This document shows positions 1 to 6,045 of a stretch of DNA of 8,609 bases, piece by piece. The first letter of the stretch is position 1. Each line of letters starts with the position of its first letter. Source of the stretch: Pseudopedobacter sp040392825 (GTDB lineage: Bacteria > Bacteroidota > Bacteroidia > Sphingobacteriales > Sphingobacteriaceae); assembly GCF_040392825.1 (NCBI RefSeq), contig NZ_JBEBVH010000179.1:1-8609 (forward strand), written 5' to 3'. A model generated the notes under the pieces. The model had not been told where the DNA came from. It worked only from the letters and a program-made list of their open reading frames with translations, and made no database searches. A program made the translations under genes and the position numbers.

Positions 1-454
1 GTCCCAATATTTTATCTGCTATAGCATTGCTTAATGTAGATGCGTTGCTTACGCGTAAGACTCTGCTTTTAAAAAAGTCTACAATCCACAGATGATCACC
101 CGCATCAAGATATAATGCAATGGGATTAATTGTAGTGCCACTTACTGTAGTAATTTCTAACTCTGCAGCAGCACCATTGGTGTAACTGTTATAATTGCCA
201 AAACGTAAAATACGGTTATTCCCATAATCAGCTATAAATACTTTTCCTGTTGTAGCACTTACTACCATATGCGATGGGGTTTTGAGCTGATTAAGCTCGA
301 TTCCCTGAGCAGTGTTTGTATAGTTATTTTGCCCGTAAACAAGATCTGCATCCTGCCCGTTTGTCCACTGGCTGTACAACTTTTCTGGAATTATAAAAAT
401 GGCGAATAAAACGAAAAGCAGCCCCCTGATTAGGGCTAATAGAGATTCTTTCAT
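1..454 (-). CDS. Secreted NHL-repeat (beta-propeller) protein, 5' part only
   Basis: The ATG is at 454-452 and the frame stays open for 151 codons to the left edge, so the C-terminal part lies outside the window. The first ~30 residues (MKESLLALIRG, a hydrophobic run, then KLYSQ) look like a signal peptide ending in the Bacteroidota-style ...SQ. Then come units typical of NHL-type propeller blades: DADLVYGQNNYTN at the start of a blade, GKVFIADYGNNRILRF (the classic 'ADxGNNRIxxF' core) around residues 70-85, and a second, more divergent blade with DHLWIVDFFKSRVLRV near residues 120-136, followed by a further 'ADKILG' unit start. NHL propellers usually act as binding scaffolds or, more rarely, enzymes; no specific ligand can be inferred. 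Bacteroidota homologues are often long and end in a type IX secretion domain, which cannot be checked here. The left neighbour is unknown; to the right lies a kinase remnant. Confidence 0.8.
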   Translation of the reverse strand, partial: MKESLLALIRGLLFVLFAIFIIPEKLYSQWTNGQDADLVYGQNNYTNTAQGIELNQLKTPSHMVVSATTGKVFIADYGNNRILRFGNYNSYTNGAAAELEITTVSGTTINPIALYLDAGDHLWIVDFFKSRVLRVSNASTLSNAIADKILG

Positions 455-572
455 AAATAGTATATAAGTTAGATAGGACAATATAGCAAAAAAATAAATT
501 TTGAGTGGCGCTGAAAGCCCCATCGTATGATTTAAATACTCTAGTACTTGTCTGAACCGATAACTATTTAGT
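455..572. other. Intergenic gap after the kinase remnant
   Basis: This gap separates the kinase remnant from the NHL-repeat gene. On the minus strand it holds a poor GC-rich inverted repeat (GGGGCTTTCAGCGCC, about 509-523) followed by an AT-rich run with seven Ts. That could be a weak terminator, but the stem has a mismatch. No clean TAnnTTTG promoter element was found for the NHL gene. Confidence 0.3.
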
Positions 573-857
573 TTATTTTCCCGCTTTCAATAAGAAAGAA
601 AAAGTACTACCCGCACCGTATTCGCTCACAACAGCTATCTCTCCTCCCATAGCCTCTATAAATTCCTTACTTATGCTAAGTCCTAAGCCCGTTCCTTCTT
701 TTTTACTACCCGGTACACGAAAATAGCGTTCGAAAATTCTGGACAAATATTGAGACTCTATTCCCTGGCCTGTATCAACAACTGAAAAACGAATTTTATC
801 TCTTTCAGACTGTATCGCCGAAATGCTCATGAGAATAAAGAATGATAACAACAGCAT
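573..857 (-). pseudogene. Histidine kinase remnant: C-terminal half of an HATPase domain
   Basis: Residues 18-94 match the end of a histidine kinase catalytic domain. DTGQGI (D28-I33) is the G1 box, FERYFRVPG (F42-G50) the F box, and GTGLGLSIS (G55-S63) the G2 box, followed by the usual EAMGGEIAV...GSTFSFLL ending. The dimerisation domain with its phospho-accepting histidine, the N box with the magnesium-binding asparagine, and all sensor parts are absent, so it cannot work as a kinase. Upstream of about position 810 the frame encodes an unrelated hydrophobic stretch (MLLLSFFILMSISAIQ), which could be a chance frame or a fused signal-like start. The frame can be extended to an ATG at 908, but that overlaps the end of the next gene upstream by 26 bases; the ATG at 857 is the more economical start. 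Best read as the tail of a larger kinase gene left behind by a deletion. A translated 94-residue protein is possible but unproven. Confidence 0.75.
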
Positions 858-882
858 ACGTTCAATAAAACTATTTGAAAAA

Positions 883-1422
883 TCAGAACTTAACGGTGAC
901 TCCGGCATTTAGTACAGACACTCCATAACCGAGTTCTGCGTAAGCCCCGATATTATCACTAAAAAACCACCTTCCTCCTAAAAAAACCGATAATCCCATT
1001 CCACTGCCATAATTGTCTGCTATCACCATATCATCTCCATCTGAAGAATATTTCACAATATTATAACCTAGCATCGCTCCTCCGTATACGTCCAATTTGG
1101 GGACAGACGTAAAGCCATTATAATGGTAAGCACTGCGAGCTCCAAGAACAAAATAGTTCCACTTATATGTATAATTACCACTCATATATTTATACCCTGT
1201 ATTCCCCACATAACCGCCTAAACTAATCACTCCGGGACCATTAATGTCCCACACCCCATAGTCGGCCGATGCACTGATTGCCGGACGCTCGTTTCCAAGT
1301 CCTCCCAAAGTTGTCCCCAGTCCTATTCCAACATTAGTCATAGTAGTTCCTTTTTGAAATTGCTGCGCCTGGACAGCCATAGTGATAAAAATTACCGCCA
1401 GTGTAAAGATTGTTTTTTTCAT
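883..1422 (-). CDS. Small outer-membrane beta-barrel protein
   Basis: This encodes a 179-residue protein with a clear signal peptide (MKKTIFTLAVIFITMAVQAQ, cleavage expected after residue 19 or 20). The mature part is rich in glycine and aromatic residues and alternates polar and hydrophobic positions, as expected for short antiparallel strands (for example GVISLGGYVG, YNYFVLGAR-like stretches, LSVFLGGRWFF, GAYAELGYGVSVL). The chain ends in ...GVTVKF; a terminal phenylalanine is typical of barrels inserted by the BAM machinery. The size suits an 8-stranded OmpA/OmpX-like or 'outer membrane beta-barrel' family protein; no catalytic residues are recognisable. The gene follows the lipoprotein gene on the same strand, but a hairpin terminator lies in the 85-base gap, so it is probably transcribed separately. 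No good promoter element was found in that gap. Specific function unknown. Confidence 0.8.
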   Translation of the reverse strand: MKKTIFTLAVIFITMAVQAQQFQKGTTMTNVGIGLGTTLGGLGNERPAISASADYGVWDINGPGVISLGGYVGNTGYKYMSGNYTYKWNYFVLGARSAYHYNGFTSVPKLDVYGGAMLGYNIVKYSSDGDDMVIADNYGSGMGLSVFLGGRWFFSDNIGAYAELGYGVSVLNAGVTVKF

Positions 1423-1457
1423 TTTTAAAGTTGTTTGTAATACTATTCGATAAGTTC

Positions 1458-1500
1458 ATAAAAACAGGAACGCCCGTGAATCAGACGCCCTGTTGTTTTT
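1458..1500 (-). terminator. Hairpin terminator after the lipoprotein gene
   Basis: Read on the minus strand, AACAGGGCGTCTG pairs with CGGGCGT-T-CCTGTT (right arm at 1463-1476, left arm at 1482-1494). That gives 13 base pairs, three of them G-T wobbles, with one bulged T and a loop of about five bases. The right arm runs into a short T tract, giving TTTTTAT. It begins 13 bases past the stop codon of the lipoprotein gene. The other strand also has T6 after the stem, but no plus-strand gene enters from the left. Confidence 0.65.
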
Positions 1501-1507
1501 TATAAAA

Positions 1508-2617
1508 TCAATTTTCAGCATACAGGATATTAGGCCCCTGCTCATAATGATAATTTCCACTATAATAGTTAAACAGTCCTTCCCAATCACCCTTTAAAGG
1601 TGAAGAACTGTTTCCATCACCATTGGTATCACCACCATTTACATCGTCTTTATAAGAAGTTAGAATTGCAGTGGCGTGAAGATTAATATTATGAGGATAT
1701 GCTCTTTGGAGCCCTGCCGTAGTACGCTGGAACTTCACTACCACATTAGGCCCTATATTAATCGTTGCCGGATCATAAACTTGGCAGTATTGATCCAAAA
1801 CATAAGGTACTTCTGTATTGTTCCAGTTAACTGTTGATCCCGAAGGGCTACCTGTAAAATTCATGTAAATACCATTGTATGTATTTTTTTGTGAAGGTTC
1901 ATCCGGATTGTGAAATACATTACTTGGATCTAAATTATAAAAGGAACTGAAATAAATAGGTTTCCCATTATCATAAAATGCATTATTGCTAAATTTACTT
2001 ACTGTCGCATCTTTCATATAAGAGCTTCCGTAAAATGCACAAGACCTATCATACGAAGTATTTTGGTAAAACGTATGTGCAATCCGGCAATTGTCAAACG
2101 TAAACGAAACTGAATTGGGGCCTGAAATATCAACAGCATTACTGTTTCCTCCACTACTCTTTCCCGCATAAAAAATATCAACATACTGAAATATAGTCTC
2201 AGTAGTACCATTCAGAGAAATCTCCACCCAATCGCCTTTTGCAGGCTGACTAGCCTTACCGTCAGCATTAGTGTCACCACAATAACGGTCATCTGCCAAT
2301 GACGTAAATACAATACGCTTATCTGATCTTCCTTTAGCTAGAATTTTACCCCCAACTACAGAGATTCTTGCATCTTTGACCTTCACATTTACACCGGGTT
2401 CAATAATCAACTCAGATTTTATGGTTAAATCAGAACCGTTTATTACATACACAAAACCTTCTTTCCATACGGTGGGCTGATCTATAGTTCCCGACACCGT
2501 AATAATTTCACAGGCGGCAATGGGCTTTGCGGGATTGTTATCCTCATCTTTTGAGCAGGAAACAAAGGCAATTGCAATAAAGCATAGCCATATCATTTTT
2601 CTAATTGTTGTTTTCAT
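1508..2617 (-). CDS. Surface-exposed lipoprotein with parallel-beta-helix-like body
   Basis: This encodes a 369-residue protein starting at the ATG at 2617. An upstream ATG at 2689 adds 24 charged, non-signal residues and would sit on the predicted promoter, so it is rejected. Residues 1-22 form a lipoprotein signal peptide (MKTTIRKMIWLCFIAIAFVSC). The cysteine is followed by SKDEDNN, which fits the C-x-K-(D/E)2 export signal that sends Bacteroidota lipoproteins to the cell surface. The body alternates short strands with Gly/Asn turns (LTIKSELIIEPGVNVKV, RISVVGGKILAKG, RIVFTS), as in right-handed parallel beta-helices. Two related loops, at about residues 109-131 and 323-346, carry GDTNxDG...P.KGDW; the DxNxDG core resembles calcium-binding loops. 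No polysaccharide-lyase catalytic signature was recognised. The gene is transcribed away from the sensor kinase operon and may be its target. Role unknown: adhesion, scaffold or glycan binding are all possible. Confidence 0.8.
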   Translation of the reverse strand: MKTTIRKMIWLCFIAIAFVSCSKDEDNNPAKPIAACEIITVSGTIDQPTVWKEGFVYVINGSDLTIKSELIIEPGVNVKVKDARISVVGGKILAKGRSDKRIVFTSLADDRYCGDTNADGKASQPAKGDWVEISLNGTTETIFQYVDIFYAGKSSGGNSNAVDISGPNSVSFTFDNCRIAHTFYQNTSYDRSCAFYGSSYMKDATVSKFSNNAFYDNGKPIYFSSFYNLDPSNVFHNPDEPSQKNTYNGIYMNFTGSPSGSTVNWNNTEVPYVLDQYCQVYDPATINIGPNVVVKFQRTTAGLQRAYPHNINLHATAILTSYKDDVNGGDTNGDGNSSSPLKGDWEGLFNYYSGNYHYEQGPNILYAEN

Positions 2618-2684
2618 AATTTTTATTTTATAGTTTACGATTTTGTCTGAATGAAGAAGCAAGCAGGTACGAGTGCCTCTTTTG

Positions 2685-2697
2685 TTCATTTGATGAA
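2685..2697. promoter_or_regulatory. Inverted repeat TTCAT-TTG-ATGAA at the predicted start site
   Basis: Two perfect 5-base arms flank a 3-base spacer, covering the predicted lipoprotein transcription start. Its position would suit a repressor site or the binding site of a dimeric NarL-type regulator such as the one encoded at 4716-5327. The repeat is short and could be chance. Confidence 0.25.
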
Positions 2698-2699
2698 AG

Positions 2700-2707
2700 C
2701 AAAGTTA
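2700..2707 (-). promoter_or_regulatory. Bacteroidota -7 element for the lipoprotein gene
   Basis: On the minus strand this reads TAACTTTG, a full match to the Bacteroidota -7 consensus TAnnTTTG. Transcription would start near 2693 and leave a leader of about 75 bases before the ATG at 2617. A TTTG lies 28 bases upstream, which is longer than the usual spacing of about 19-23, so the -33 element is doubtful. Confidence 0.5.
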
Positions 2708-2729
2708 TATGAGTGACATTTCCTATAAT

Positions 2730-2749
2730 ACCCCCCAAAGGGGGTTTTT
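2730..2749 (+). repeat. GC-rich hairpin with T tract between divergent genes
   Basis: ACCCCC and GGGGGT pair perfectly (2730-2735 with 2740-2745) around the loop CAAA, followed by T5. It has the form of an intrinsic terminator, yet it sits upstream of the plus-strand sensor kinase gene with no plus-strand gene before it in the window. C-run/G-run palindromes of this kind recur between genes in many Bacteroidota, so an extragenic palindrome is the likelier reading. Confidence 0.45.
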
Positions 2750-2768
2750 ATTCAGGTGTGGATACAAC

Positions 2769-2776
2769 TATCTTTA
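2769..2776 (+). promoter_or_regulatory. Possible -7 element for the sensor kinase operon
   Basis: TATCTTTA matches TAnnTTTG at all but the last position. It lies 27 bases before the ATG at 2804, giving a short leader of about 20 bases. No convincing -33 TTTG was found upstream. Confidence 0.25.
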
Positions 2777-2803
2777 CCTTATAAACTAAATAGTCAAAAC
2801 AGT

Positions 2804-4711
2804 ATGATTAAAAGATCTATGTTAATGATTTTACTTTGGTTGCCTTTAATCGGCTCTGCACAGTCCATAGATTCATTAGAAAGGGAATTGAACAAGAATA
2901 CACATAACATAGCAGACAAGATTAAAATATATGATTCCCTGGCAAAAGCCTATAGAGATTTAAATTTTCTTAAATCGATAACCTATAACAAACTGGGATT
3001 AGAACTGGCAGAGAAAAATAACGACGAAAAAAGTGTTCTCAAATTCTATTCAAATATAAGCGCAAGTTACTATCGGGGCGGTATTTACGATACTGCTAGC
3101 CTGTATCTGGAAAAGGCTTTACCTCTTGCCCGGCAACAGCAGGATTACAGATCAGAGGCTGTCATTGCAGTAACGTATGGCGCAATATACCAGGTACAGA
3201 GTCTGTATAACAAATCATTAGAAAGTTACCTGAATGCTGCAAAAATACTGGAAGAAAAAAACGACATGAAGGGACTTTGCAGTGTATATTCCAATATAGG
3301 CGGCATTTATCAGATATTGAAAAACTATCCTCCTGCATTGGTCTACTTTAAAAAAGCGGAACAACTTGCAATAGAGGAAGATAATCAAGCATCGCTGGCT
3401 AATATATACATATCCCTCAGCGACATCTCTCTGCATCAAAATAAAACAAAGAAAGAACCCCTACAATATGCAGAAAAAGCACTGCAGATTAGCAAGAATA
3501 TAAATGACAGTTTTAATGAAGCTTCCGCTTTACAGATGCTATCGAGGGTACATTATTATTATGGTGACCCTCAGGCAGCGCTGCCCATGGCCCAAAAAGC
3601 TTTACAAAAAACCAAAAATCTCGGATTCCCCAACCTGACTGCACATGCATTGATCGACATTTCTAATATTTATTTTTTTCGGGACGATTATACCCGAGCA
3701 GCAGAAAATGCATTGGAGAGTTTAAATACGGATACTACCGATGCTAACATTGCCATGAATGCCTATGCAAATCTGATCCAGGCAAATGCGTACCTCGGAC
3801 ATCCCGAACTTACCGAACAGTATCTGAAAAGCTACCGTGAGGTTTTGGACCGCTATGCCAATAATTCCTATCAACACTCCCTTTCAGAAATGGTCGTAAA
3901 ATACGAAACCGAAAAGAAAGAACTCAAAATAACAGCATTGGAAAAACAAAGACAACTTTATATCTGGTTGGGCATTGCTTCAGGTATCTTATTACTTTTT
4001 GCACTGGCATTTGGCATCATACGCTATCGATTAGCCATGAATAAGCGAAAACTCGCCGAAGAAAAAGCTTCCAGGTTGGAACAGGAAAAACAACTTGTTG
4101 CGGTACAGGCGACATTAGATGGGGAGGCAGCAGAAAGAACAAGATTAGCCAGGGATCTGCATGACGGGTTGGGAAGTATGCTTTCTGTAGTTAAGTTTAA
4201 CCTGCCGCAAGTGAAAGGTGGCGCCGTTCTGGAAATCAATGATGTATCCCGTTTCAATAAAGCATTAACCATGCTTGATGATTCCATTCAGGAACTGCGC
4301 CGTGTTGCGCATCACATGATGCCCGAATCGTTGTTGCGTTATGGACTGAAAATCTCTCTTACAGATTTCTGTGACGCGATCCCTTCAGTAGATTTTCATT
4401 ATTTTGGAAATGAGACCCGGCTATCCGAAAAAATGGAAATCATGGTCTATCGATGTATACACGAGCTGGTAAGCAATGCCCTGAAACATGCAAGGTCAAG
4501 CGGTATTCATGTACAGCTTGTGCAAGAAGAAGACAGATTATCCTTTACAGTGCAGGACAACGGAATCGGATTTGACAAGAAAAAGATAACCGAAGGTATG
4601 GGGCTGAGCAATATCCGGCAACGGGTAGAAGCCTTTAACGGTAAGATGAACATCTACACCTCCAACCAGGGAACTGAAATAAATGTGGAACTGGAATTCA
4701 CAAAAAACTAA
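2804..4711 (+). CDS. TPR-containing two-component sensor histidine kinase (HisKA_3 type)
   Basis: This encodes 635 residues from the ATG at 2804. A GTG at 2756 would add 16 residues ahead of a normal signal peptide and is rejected. Residues 1-20 are the signal peptide (..LLWLPLIGSAQS). Residues ~35-340 are tandem TPR-like helix pairs (ASLYLEKALPLARQQ, SLESYLNAAKILEE, ALVYFKKAEQLA, PLQYAEKALQIS), expected in the periplasm. A charged coiled stretch leads into one membrane segment at ~386-408 (YIWLGIASGILLLFALAFGII), then a cytoplasmic coiled coil at ~413-450. The dimerisation domain carries RDLHDGLG with the phospho-accepting H453. The ATPase domain shows the N box ELVSNALKHA (N558), DNGIGF (D585) and GMGLSNIRQR (from G598). 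The phospho-box is of the NarX/DesK class, which pairs with NarL-type regulators, exactly what the next gene encodes. TPR repeats suggest sensing of a protein or peptide; the signal is unknown. Confidence 0.92.
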   Translation: MIKRSMLMILLWLPLIGSAQSIDSLERELNKNTHNIADKIKIYDSLAKAYRDLNFLKSITYNKLGLELAEKNNDEKSVLKFYSNISASYYRGGIYDTASLYLEKALPLARQQQDYRSEAVIAVTYGAIYQVQSLYNKSLESYLNAAKILEEKNDMKGLCSVYSNIGGIYQILKNYPPALVYFKKAEQLAIEEDNQASLANIYISLSDISLHQNKTKKEPLQYAEKALQISKNINDSFNEASALQMLSRVHYYYGDPQAALPMAQKALQKTKNLGFPNLTAHALIDISNIYFFRDDYTRAAENALESLNTDTTDANIAMNAYANLIQANAYLGHPELTEQYLKSYREVLDRYANNSYQHSLSEMVVKYETEKKELKITALEKQRQLYIWLGIASGILLLFALAFGIIRYRLAMNKRKLAEEKASRLEQEKQLVAVQATLDGEAAERTRLARDLHDGLGSMLSVVKFNLPQVKGGAVLEINDVSRFNKALTMLDDSIQELRRVAHHMMPESLLRYGLKISLTDFCDAIPSVDFHYFGNETRLSEKMEIMVYRCIHELVSNALKHARSSGIHVQLVQEEDRLSFTVQDNGIGFDKKKITEGMGLSNIRQRVEAFNGKMNIYTSNQGTEINVELEFTKN

Positions 4712-4715
4712 CAAC

Positions 4716-5327
4716 ATGATTAAAATAGCTATTTTGGATGACCATAAAATTCTGAGTGAAGGACTCTGTCGGCTTATTACTGATTCTGGTGTGGGTACCG
4801 TTGTCGGCATGGCTAACAGTATAGCGGAAAGCCGGCAATCTCTTGTATTCTGGAAACCTGATGTCTTGTTACTGGACGTGGGATTACCCGAAGAGAGTGG
4901 TCTGGATTATTGCAGGGAAGTAAAAGAAAATTTTCCGGAAATAAAGGTCCTTGCCCTAACCACACATAATGAATATGCCATCGTACGACAGATGCTGGAT
5001 AATGGGGCCTCCGGCTATCTTATCAAGAATGCTATGGCAGATGAAGTATTAGCCGGAATAGAAGCTGTTGCAGCAGGCAAGATTTTCCTCTCTCATGAAA
5101 TTGATCTTCTTATGAAAAGGCCTTCAAAAAAAAATATCTGGCTCACAGACCGGGAACGGGTATTGCTTCGCCTGATTTCCGAAGGATTGACCAATGGTGA
5201 AATCGCTGATCAGATTTTTCTTAGCCCAGAAACCATAAAAGGTTACCGAAAGAACCTTTTGTTAAAACTGGGAGCAAAAAACACAGCCGTATTGGTAAAG
5301 ATAGCCATCGAAAAAAAACTTATCTAA
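4716..5327 (+). CDS. NarL/FixJ-family response regulator
   Basis: This encodes 203 residues from the ATG at 4716, four bases after the kinase stop codon, so the two genes are one operon. An ATG at 4683 inside the kinase would add 11 residues ahead of the receiver domain's first strand and is rejected. The receiver domain spans ~1-118. Acidic residues D8/D9 follow strand 1 (IAILDDHK), the phospho-accepting aspartate is D54 in LLLDVGLP, and the switch residues are T82 (LALTT) and K104 (YLIKNA). The LuxR-type helix-turn-helix runs from ~139 to the end: LTDRERVLLRLISEGLTNGEIADQ, then recognition helix SPETIKGYRKNLLLKLG. It should take phosphate from H453 of the kinase and bind DNA as a dimer. The targets are not shown by the sequence; the divergent lipoprotein gene is the nearest candidate. 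Confidence 0.93.
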   Translation: MIKIAILDDHKILSEGLCRLITDSGVGTVVGMANSIAESRQSLVFWKPDVLLLDVGLPEESGLDYCREVKENFPEIKVLALTTHNEYAIVRQMLDNGASGYLIKNAMADEVLAGIEAVAAGKIFLSHEIDLLMKRPSKKNIWLTDRERVLLRLISEGLTNGEIADQIFLSPETIKGYRKNLLLKLGAKNTAVLVKIAIEKKLI

Positions 5328-5417
5328 GCGGACTGTTTGGTAAAAATCTAAATCCTATTATCAGCATGGCCAATTTGTGGAATAATCTTAATATAGATAG
5401 ACTATTCTCTTAATCAG

Positions 5418-5906
5418 CTATTCAAGAGATTTCAATTTTGCTTTCATGATCCTTATTTCTTCCTTCTGGCTGGAGATAATTTCCTGTTGCAATTTTAGGA
5501 TTTCGGGATCTGAAGATTTAGATTGCTCGCTCATTAAAATTGCTGCCGCATGGTGTGGAATCATTCCTTTTAGAAATTGCTTATCGGAAACAGCAGCTTG
5601 AGCTTGAATTAATGAAAAGAAAATAATTAAGCCTATTGAACATATTCCGATAAGGCTCGCATTCAACTTTTTATTGTCATACATCTTACTCATTAAAATA
5701 AGTTCAATAATAATCATAGGCATAGTCATTAACATAGCCATATAGAATTGATTGATATTCGGATATACGTTTGCAAGACGATCTACCATAGAATACATCA
5801 GAATATACATGGCTATAAAAGACAGCAAAGCCATCATCAGTAATTTTTGATAAGGATTCTTGTGACTGGTTTCCTTTTGCGCCTCGTTATGCTCCATATT
5901 TTTCAT
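5418..5906 (-). CDS. DUF305 membrane protein with Met-rich segment
   Basis: This encodes 162 residues from the ATG at 5906; the ATG at 5897 (MEHNEAQ...) is an equally plausible start three residues in. A short charged N-terminus is followed by three membrane segments at ~22-40, 54-73 and 83-101. The C-terminal DUF305 part holds the family's signature KGMIPHHAAAILMSEQS with the His pair H118-H119, then the helical EIIxxQxxEIxxMKxxL end. Members such as cyanobacterial CopM bind copper, and in Bacteroidota this three-segment form is often found near metal-resistance genes. Methionines stand at every second position from 56 to 64, which suggests a soft-metal site. The gene is transcribed away from the chromate cluster and converges with the response regulator gene; no convincing terminator was seen in the 90-base gap. 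Exact role unknown. Confidence 0.85.
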   Translation of the reverse strand: MKNMEHNEAQKETSHKNPYQKLLMMALLSFIAMYILMYSMVDRLANVYPNINQFYMAMLMTMPMIIIELILMSKMYDNKKLNASLIGICSIGLIIFFSLIQAQAAVSDKQFLKGMIPHHAAAILMSEQSKSSDPEILKLQQEIISSQKEEIRIMKAKLKSLE

Positions 5907-5953
5907 GATAACTGGATTAAGTTGATTTTCAGTTTGCTGTTCCCCATATTTAA

Positions 5954-5983
5954 CAACAATAGATTTGCAACCATAGTTTTCAA
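5954..5983 (-). promoter_or_regulatory. Likely promoter of the DUF305 gene
   Basis: On the minus strand, TTG at 5983-5981 is followed after 19 bases by TATTGTTG at 5961-5954, which matches the -7 consensus TAnnTTTG at all but one position. Spacing is in the usual range. Transcription would begin near 5947, about 40 bases before the start codon. Confidence 0.4.
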
Positions 5984-6033
5984 TATCCCCAAAAGAATCC
6001 TCTGATTGGAATCGTTAAAGACACCAAATAGTA

Positions 6034-6041
6034 TATTTTTG
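6034..6041 (+). promoter_or_regulatory. -7 element directly before the chrB-araC start codon
   Basis: TATTTTTG matches TAnnTTTG fully and ends four bases before the ATG at 6046. A TTG at 6006-6008 lies 25 bases upstream of it, slightly far for a -33 element. If used, the transcript would have almost no leader. It lies in an AT-rich run, so chance is possible. Confidence 0.3.
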
Positions 6042-6045
6042 ACAT

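Noticed and set aside
2618..2689. 24-residue N-terminal extension of the lipoprotein from an ATG at 2689
   Set aside because: It would place a charged stretch before a textbook lipoprotein signal peptide, and its start lies within a few bases of the predicted transcription start.
3218..3439. Minus-strand open frame of 73 codons inside the sensor kinase gene
   Set aside because: It lies antisense to TPR-coding sequence, is low in complexity and has no recognisable motif; the opposite strand is clearly coding.
4538..4810. Minus-strand open frame across the kinase/response regulator junction
   Set aside because: It covers conserved ATPase and receiver motifs on the other strand and has no features of its own.
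5328..5417. Terminator between the converging response regulator and DUF305 genes
   Set aside because: Only short, AT-rich partial repeats (for example two copies of CTATTC) are present; no stem with a T tract could be drawn.
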